This document shows positions 60,539 through 64,000 of a stretch of 64,000 nucleotides of DNA, piece by piece. The DNA is from Gemmiger formicilis. GTDB taxonomy: Bacteria; Bacillota; Clostridia; Oscillospirales; Ruminococcaceae. The stretch lies in NCBI RefSeq assembly GCF_018784445.1, contig NZ_WQOH01000005.1, positions 1 through 64,000 on the forward strand. Reading direction: 5' to 3'. Every line of letters begins with the position of its first letter. Position 1 is the first letter of the stretch. The notes below the pieces were generated by a model. That model ran no database searches and was not told the origin of the DNA. It worked only from the letters and a program-made list of their open reading frames with translations. Made by a program: the position numbers and the translations under genes.

Positions 60539-61267
60539 TCACCCGCAGCAGTATCGCTCGATGGCTTTCCGGGCGAACTCCGCCGCGCCGGGGCCGCCCG
60601 CTGCGTTGATGTTCGCGGTAAATTCGCCGCCCGCACCGTACATCTGGCCCAGGCTGTGCAAAATTTCTTTGGTGCAGGTGTAGTAATGTTCCGTGATGAA
60701 CGCCTGCAATTTCTGCACCTGTGCCTGCACGGCCGGGTCAGCCGGGTCTTTCGTCTGCATGTGGCCGAACGCCGCGACCAGGGCCATCAACGCACGGGCG
60801 TTTTCCTGCTGGGCCTGTGTTGTCTCATGGGCGTTCTTTGTCTCGTACTCCTGGTAGGCCGCCGTTGCGCCCCACTGCTGTTTGGCCTTTGCGGCGTACT
60901 CATCGAGCTTCTTCGTGTCAAATGCGGTAAAATCCATGGCATTTCCTCCTGTTTGTCGGATGTTTTCCGCGAGAGTGATGAGGCTTTCCAGATGCCGTTT
61001 TTGCAGGGTCAGCAGCTCGATTTGCTGTTCCAGCGCCTTTTCCCGGTCGAAGTGCGGGTTTTGCAGGATCACGGCGATCTCTTTTAACGAGAATTTCAAC
61101 TCACGGAACAACAAAATCTGCTGCAAGGTCTCCAGGGTGGTGGCATCGTAGAGGCGGTAGCCCGCCTCGGTGCGGGTGCCGGGGTGCAGCAAGCCGATTT
61201 GGTCGTAATATTGCAGGGTGCGCACGCTCACACCGGTCAGGCGGCTGACCTCTTTTACAGTCATCAT
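60539..61267 (-). CDS. MerR-family regulator with TipAS-like C-terminal domain
   Basis: A 242-residue activator. The N-terminal MerR helix-turn-helix is VKEVSRLTGVSVRTLQYYDQIGLLHPG and is followed by the dimerising coiled coil. The C-terminal part (residues 120-242, including the terminal AIERYCCG) resembles the TipAS antibiotic-binding domain. ATG 61267 follows AAAGGAG. The promoter has the 19-bp spacer typical of MerR control. It lies directly upstream of the oxidase-fold gene and may regulate it. Confidence 0.87.
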   Translation of the reverse strand: MMTVKEVSRLTGVSVRTLQYYDQIGLLHPGTRTEAGYRLYDATTLETLQQILLFRELKFSLKEIAVILQNPHFDREKALEQQIELLTLQKRHLESLITLAENIRQTGGNAMDFTAFDTKKLDEYAAKAKQQWGATAAYQEYETKNAHETTQAQQENARALMALVAAFGHMQTKDPADPAVQAQVQKLQAFITEHYYTCTKEILHSLGQMYGAGGEFTANINAAGGPGAAEFARKAIERYCCG

Positions 61268-61294
61268 AGCGCTTTCTCCTTTCGCGGTAGTTTC

Positions 61295-61325
61295 AGCATA
61301 CAGTATCACGCAGCGTCAGGGTCAA
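61295..61325 (-). promoter_or_regulatory. MerR-type promoter with 19-bp spacer
   Basis: TTGACC (61320-61325) and TATGCT (61295-61300) on the minus strand are 19 bp apart. The spacer holds the near-palindrome TGACGC-T-GCGTGA, as expected for an autoregulated MerR promoter. Confidence 0.6.
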
Positions 61326-61350
61326 GAGGAAATTGCAAAAAAATTCTGCC

Positions 61351-62425
61351 GTTATTGTAGCATACATTTTTAGAAAGGGGAAATCCGAATTGTGCGCAGC
61401 GTTACAACCCGGAAATTTTTCTGCTGGGGTTGTTATTCGCGGCACAATTCAGGAGCCGGGTGCAATTTTGGGTGTTGGAATCGCCGGCACAGTTTTCTAC
61501 ACACTGTATTGTTATCGGCAGCACAGTTCGGCTCAGGATTTTAGGGTTTGGTATTGTTATCGAGCGCACAGTTTGCGAAAAATGCTATTGTTATTTACAG
61601 CACAGTTTGCCGGGGCAAGCGGCAGGATTTTTGCAAAATCTATTGTTATCCAGCGCACAATTCGGAAAAATTCACGGGCTTTTGGGGGTTGTTATCGGCG
61701 GCACATTTCTGTTGCCGGGCCAAAATCAAGGTTGTTATGTACGGCACATTTCCAAAAATTCTGCCGGCTTTTCCCCTGTTGTTATTTGCAGCACATTTTC
61801 TGGGTGGGGGTTGTTATTCAGCGCACAGTTTACAGTATGTATAATTTCATTTTTGCAGCGACGGGTGTTGTTATTCACGGCACATTTTGCAAAAAATCAC
61901 TGCTTAGCGTGCCTTTCCAGTTGTTATTCACGGCACAATTCCCGCAAAAATTTCTGTTGGGGTTGTTATTCAGCGCACAATTCCGTAAAAATTCTGCTTT
62001 TGCCGGGCAGATTGTTAGTCTCGACACAATTTCAAGAATTTTCGCCGGGTGTTGTTATTCACAGCACAATTTGATTTTTTGAGAATTTTCCGGGATTTTT
62101 GCAAAATTTCCGATTTTTCTGCCCCTGTTGTTATTCGCAGCACAATTCCCGCAAAAATCTTTTTTGAACTTCTGAGTGTTGGAATTGAGCGCACAATTTG
62201 AATGGTTCCCAGAATTTCAAAAATCCCTTCTCTGGGGTTGTTATTCAGCGCACAGTTCCCAAAATCCGCCAAATCGGCACCGCACGATTCTTGCCCAAAA
62301 AATAATTTTTTCGGGTTGTTATGCCCGGCACATTGTAGCTTTGCGCACAAAACAGTTGTTATTTACAGCACACCGCAGTTGGAATCCGCGGCACATTTCT
62401 GTTGTAATTTTCGACACAGCTACAC
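61351..62425 (+). repeat. Iteron-like array: 22 degenerate direct repeats upstream of rep
   Basis: The unit consensus is GTTATTCNCNGCACAATTC. Starts: 61432, 61474, 61511, 61556, 61590, 61645, 61691, 61734, 61781, 61813, 61870, 61923, 61965, 62014, 62054, 62130, 62178, 62240, 62328, 62358, 62378 and 62404. One degenerate copy at 61351 and one inverted copy at 61387-61408 lie at the left edge. Spacing is irregular, mostly 30-60 bp. Three units have GTTGGAAT instead of GTTATT. Apparent open frames inside the array are products of the repeats. The likely role is a binding array for the adjacent initiator. Confidence 0.85.
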
Positions 62426-62460
62426 ATTATTTCTAAATATATATAAATAGAGAGTAAAAA
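62421..62460. other. AT-rich stretch, candidate unwinding element
   Basis: Nearly pure A/T (ACATTATTTCTAAATATATA and onward) between the repeat array and the rep promoter, where an iteron origin usually has its melting region. Inferred from position and composition. Confidence 0.45.
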
Positions 62461-62502
62461 GCCAAGAACGAAAAAGCAGGGATTTTGAGCGGCATCGTCA
62501 AA

Positions 62503-62532
62503 ATGTGTCGGATATTACAATAATTGACACAT
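62503..62532. promoter_or_regulatory. Inverted repeat over the rep promoter, candidate Rep operator
   Basis: ATGTGTC (62503-62509) and GACACAT (62526-62532) are inverted and overlap the -35 box. The GACACA half resembles the GCACA/GACACA core of the array units, as in plasmids whose initiator binds iterons as monomer and its operator as dimer. Confidence 0.5.
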
Positions 62533-62552
62533 GACGCACAATCTGCTATCAT
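62524..62552 (+). promoter_or_regulatory. Strong promoter of the rep gene
   Basis: TTGACA (62524-62529) and TATCAT (62547-62552) are 17 bp apart. Confidence 0.82.
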
Positions 62553-62586
62553 ACGTGTAATGTGTTGAAGAAGATGAGGTCACGCC

Positions 62587-64000
62587 ATGGTACCCAAAGA
62601 CAAAACCAGTTCCCCCATAGATTCGCTATACCCCAACGCCCCGATACGCGGACCGAAAAAATCCCCCGGCCGCCCGCCGAAGAAGGACCCCGCCAAAACC
62701 CAGGCAGAGGCTCCGGTTGCCACATACAGCGGCCGCGGCAGCCAGACCATTGTGCGCAAATCCAATGACCTGATCCAGAACGCCATGTCCACCCTGACAT
62801 TGAGCCAGCAAAAATTGATGCTGCACATTTTTGCGATGATCAAGCCGTCGGATACCGAGCTGCCCCGGTACGAAATGTCCATCTATGAGTTTCTGAAGCT
62901 CTGCGGCGTCGACCCGCACAACGGCTCGATGTATGCCCAAGTGCGCAACAACATCGACGCGATCGCTAACGCGAAGGTGCAGTGGATACGCCTGGCAGGC
63001 ACGCAAAAGATTACGATGTTCCGTTGGCTTTCCGGTGCGACCATCGACGAGGGCACCGGCAAGATCGTCTTAACGCTGGACCAGGCATTAAAGCCCCACC
63101 TGATCCAGCTAAAAGAGTTCTACACCACCATGAACATCACCTACACGCTGCCGATGAAGAGCCAGTACAGCCTGAAAATTTATGAGCTGTGCAAGAGCTA
63201 CCAGAACCTTTATCTTACGAAAAAGCAAAAAGGCGAGCCGCTGGTCTGGAACATCGAGACGCTGAAAAAGCAGGTGGACTGCAACGCCACCAACTGGGCC
63301 CACGTGCGCCGCACTGTGCTGGACAAGGCCAAGAGCGAGATCAACGGCCACACCGACATTTATTTTGACTACGAAGTCTACGAAAAAGACCGCCAGCGCG
63401 TCATTGCCGTGGCTGTCACGATCGAGCCTGTGGACAAGCAGGTGGCCGACGACAAGCTGAACGAGATCACGAAGTCCATGTCCAGCAAGTCCCGCGGCAA
63501 GAAGAAGCTGACCCCCGCCGAAACCGGCTCACTGGACGACGATCCGAGCATCCTGACGCTGGAGTATGTCTCGGTGCCTGAGACGACGATCCCCTATTCC
63601 TACGGTGCTACGCCGGATCTGCTGCGCCAGGAGTTGGAGGTCAAAGCCGAGCTGGACAAGCTGAACCGCGAGCTGACCGCGGACGAGATGGAGGCCGTAC
63701 ACACGATGATCGGCGCGATGGTCAAGATGGCCGGTACGCCGCGCGGCAACGACAAGATGATCGATGGCGGCAACGCGCATTTCTTCCAGACCGTGAACAA
63801 CGTCATCGACAACTGCGGCGGATTGCGCCGTTGGTTTGAGGGTGCGGCCGCCCGCTACGCGACCCGGGTCATCCCGGTGGCCCGCACGAAGAGTGCCCCC
63901 TTGCCCTATCTGTCCAAGGCCATTCTGGATGATTTGGAAAATTACCGTATGTACGTTACTTCCGGCGTGCCGGAGCCGCTGGGCGGCTACGATGCCGCGC
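62587..64000 (+). CDS. Rep_3/RepB-family replication initiator, 3' end beyond window
   Basis: ATG 62587 (GAGGT six bases upstream) opens a frame without stop to the window end, at least 471 residues. After a Pro/Lys-rich N-terminal tail (about 55 residues) comes the initiator domain: VRKSNDLIQNAMSTLTLSQQ, LMLHIFAMIKPSD, then YEMSIYEFLKLCGVD. The second winged-helix part includes MKSQYSLKIYELCKSY and VWNIETLKKQVD. These are the tandem winged-helix features of Rep_3 proteins that bind iterons. The C-terminal region (from about residue 300) is longer than in usual plasmid Reps and unassigned. It may start replication of a plasmid-derived or chromosomal origin at the adjacent array. Confidence 0.85.
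   Translation, partial: MVPKDKTSSPIDSLYPNAPIRGPKKSPGRPPKKDPAKTQAEAPVATYSGRGSQTIVRKSNDLIQNAMSTLTLSQQKLMLHIFAMIKPSDTELPRYEMSIYEFLKLCGVDPHNGSMYAQVRNNIDAIANAKVQWIRLAGTQKITMFRWLSGATIDEGTGKIVLTLDQALKPHLIQLKEFYTTMNITYTLPMKSQYSLKIYELCKSYQNLYLTKKQKGEPLVWNIETLKKQVDCNATNWAHVRRTVLDKAKSEINGHTDIYFDYEVYEKDRQRVIAVAVTIEPVDKQVADDKLNEITKSMSSKSRGKKKLTPAETGSLDDDPSILTLEYVSVPETTIPYSYGATPDLLRQELEVKAELDKLNRELTADEMEAVHTMIGAMVKMAGTPRGNDKMIDGGNAHFFQTVNNVIDNCGGLRRWFEGAAARYATRVIPVARTKSAPLPYLSKAILDDLENYRMYVTSGVPEPLGGYDAA

Noticed and set aside
61333-62350. Open reading frames of 98-249 codons on both strands inside the repeat array
   Set aside because: Their translations are repeated copies of the array unit in several frames (TAQF, SAQF and GTF-type strings), they lack ribosome binding sites, and they follow from the stop-poor repeat itself.
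61351-62425. CRISPR array
   Set aside because: Repeats are degenerate, only about 19 bp and irregularly spaced, with no constant-length spacers and no cas genes nearby.

Overview
The window reads as a GC-rich chromosome segment of a low-oxygen gut Firmicute, most likely an Oscillospirales/Ruminococcaceae relative of Faecalibacterium, Gemmiger or Subdoligranulum. The reasons are Firmicute-type genes (class II galT, SpoVB-like flippase, mrnC, a YmfF/YmfH pair, pheB, YitT, BofC-like protein), AGGAGG-type ribosome binding sites, sigma-70 promoters with 17-bp spacers, and dense intergenic palindromic repeats. This placement is an inference from gene content only.

Layout. 1-4.4 kb: P-type ATPase, then prfB with a translationally coupled MarR regulator. 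4.6-9 kb: RING/DUF2628 membrane protein, sugar-phosphate nucleotidyltransferase, a sortase-signal gene remnant and galT. 9-17.6 kb: a DUF2975/HTH/DUF4173 unit, an SGNH-hydrolase lipoprotein, an ABC exporter, a SpoVB-like flippase and purine nucleoside phosphorylase. 17.6-25.4 kb: Mrp ATPase, mscL and the glutamate synthase pair gltB-gltD behind a leader terminator. 25.4-31 kb: a decayed patch (acyltransferase with an amber codon, XRE-AbrB regulator, gene remnant with a MITE), then a GH13 enzyme, a membrane protein and a polysaccharide deacetylase. 31-43.4 kb: housekeeping core, with trkH-trkA, rpsF-ssb-rpsR, a zinc-ribbon/PASTA pseudokinase, yebC, an rRNA methylase, mrnC-obg-rpmA-rplU and folD. 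43.4-52.7 kb: lgt with two M16 peptidase homologues, guanine deaminase, and the pheB-hom-thrB-lysC threonine-branch cluster. 53-58.6 kb: a class A penicillin-binding protein and an ACP-MaoC-SDR-GNAT operon. 58.6-61.3 kb: tRNA-Gln, tRNA-Pro, YitT, a flavin/PLP-oxidase-fold protein and a TipA-type MerR regulator.

The most unusual part is the right end. A block of about 1.1 kb (61351-62425) carries 22 degenerate direct repeats of about 19 bp, all in one orientation, followed by an AT-rich stretch, a strong promoter overlapping an inverted repeat, and a Rep_3/RepB-type replication initiator gene that runs off the window. This has the architecture of an iteron origin, but it sits directly beside ordinary chromosomal genes and no transposase or partition gene is visible.

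Three repeat families punctuate the window. Family A is an 86-93 bp element with GTAGGGGCC/GGCCCCTAC ends and two palindromic arms. Family B is terminator-like, built on CTTCCCCC/GGGGGAAG hairpins. A smaller family has CTTTCTTT/AAAGAAAG hairpins. Several repeats supply stop codons, or the last dozen residues, of neighbouring genes.
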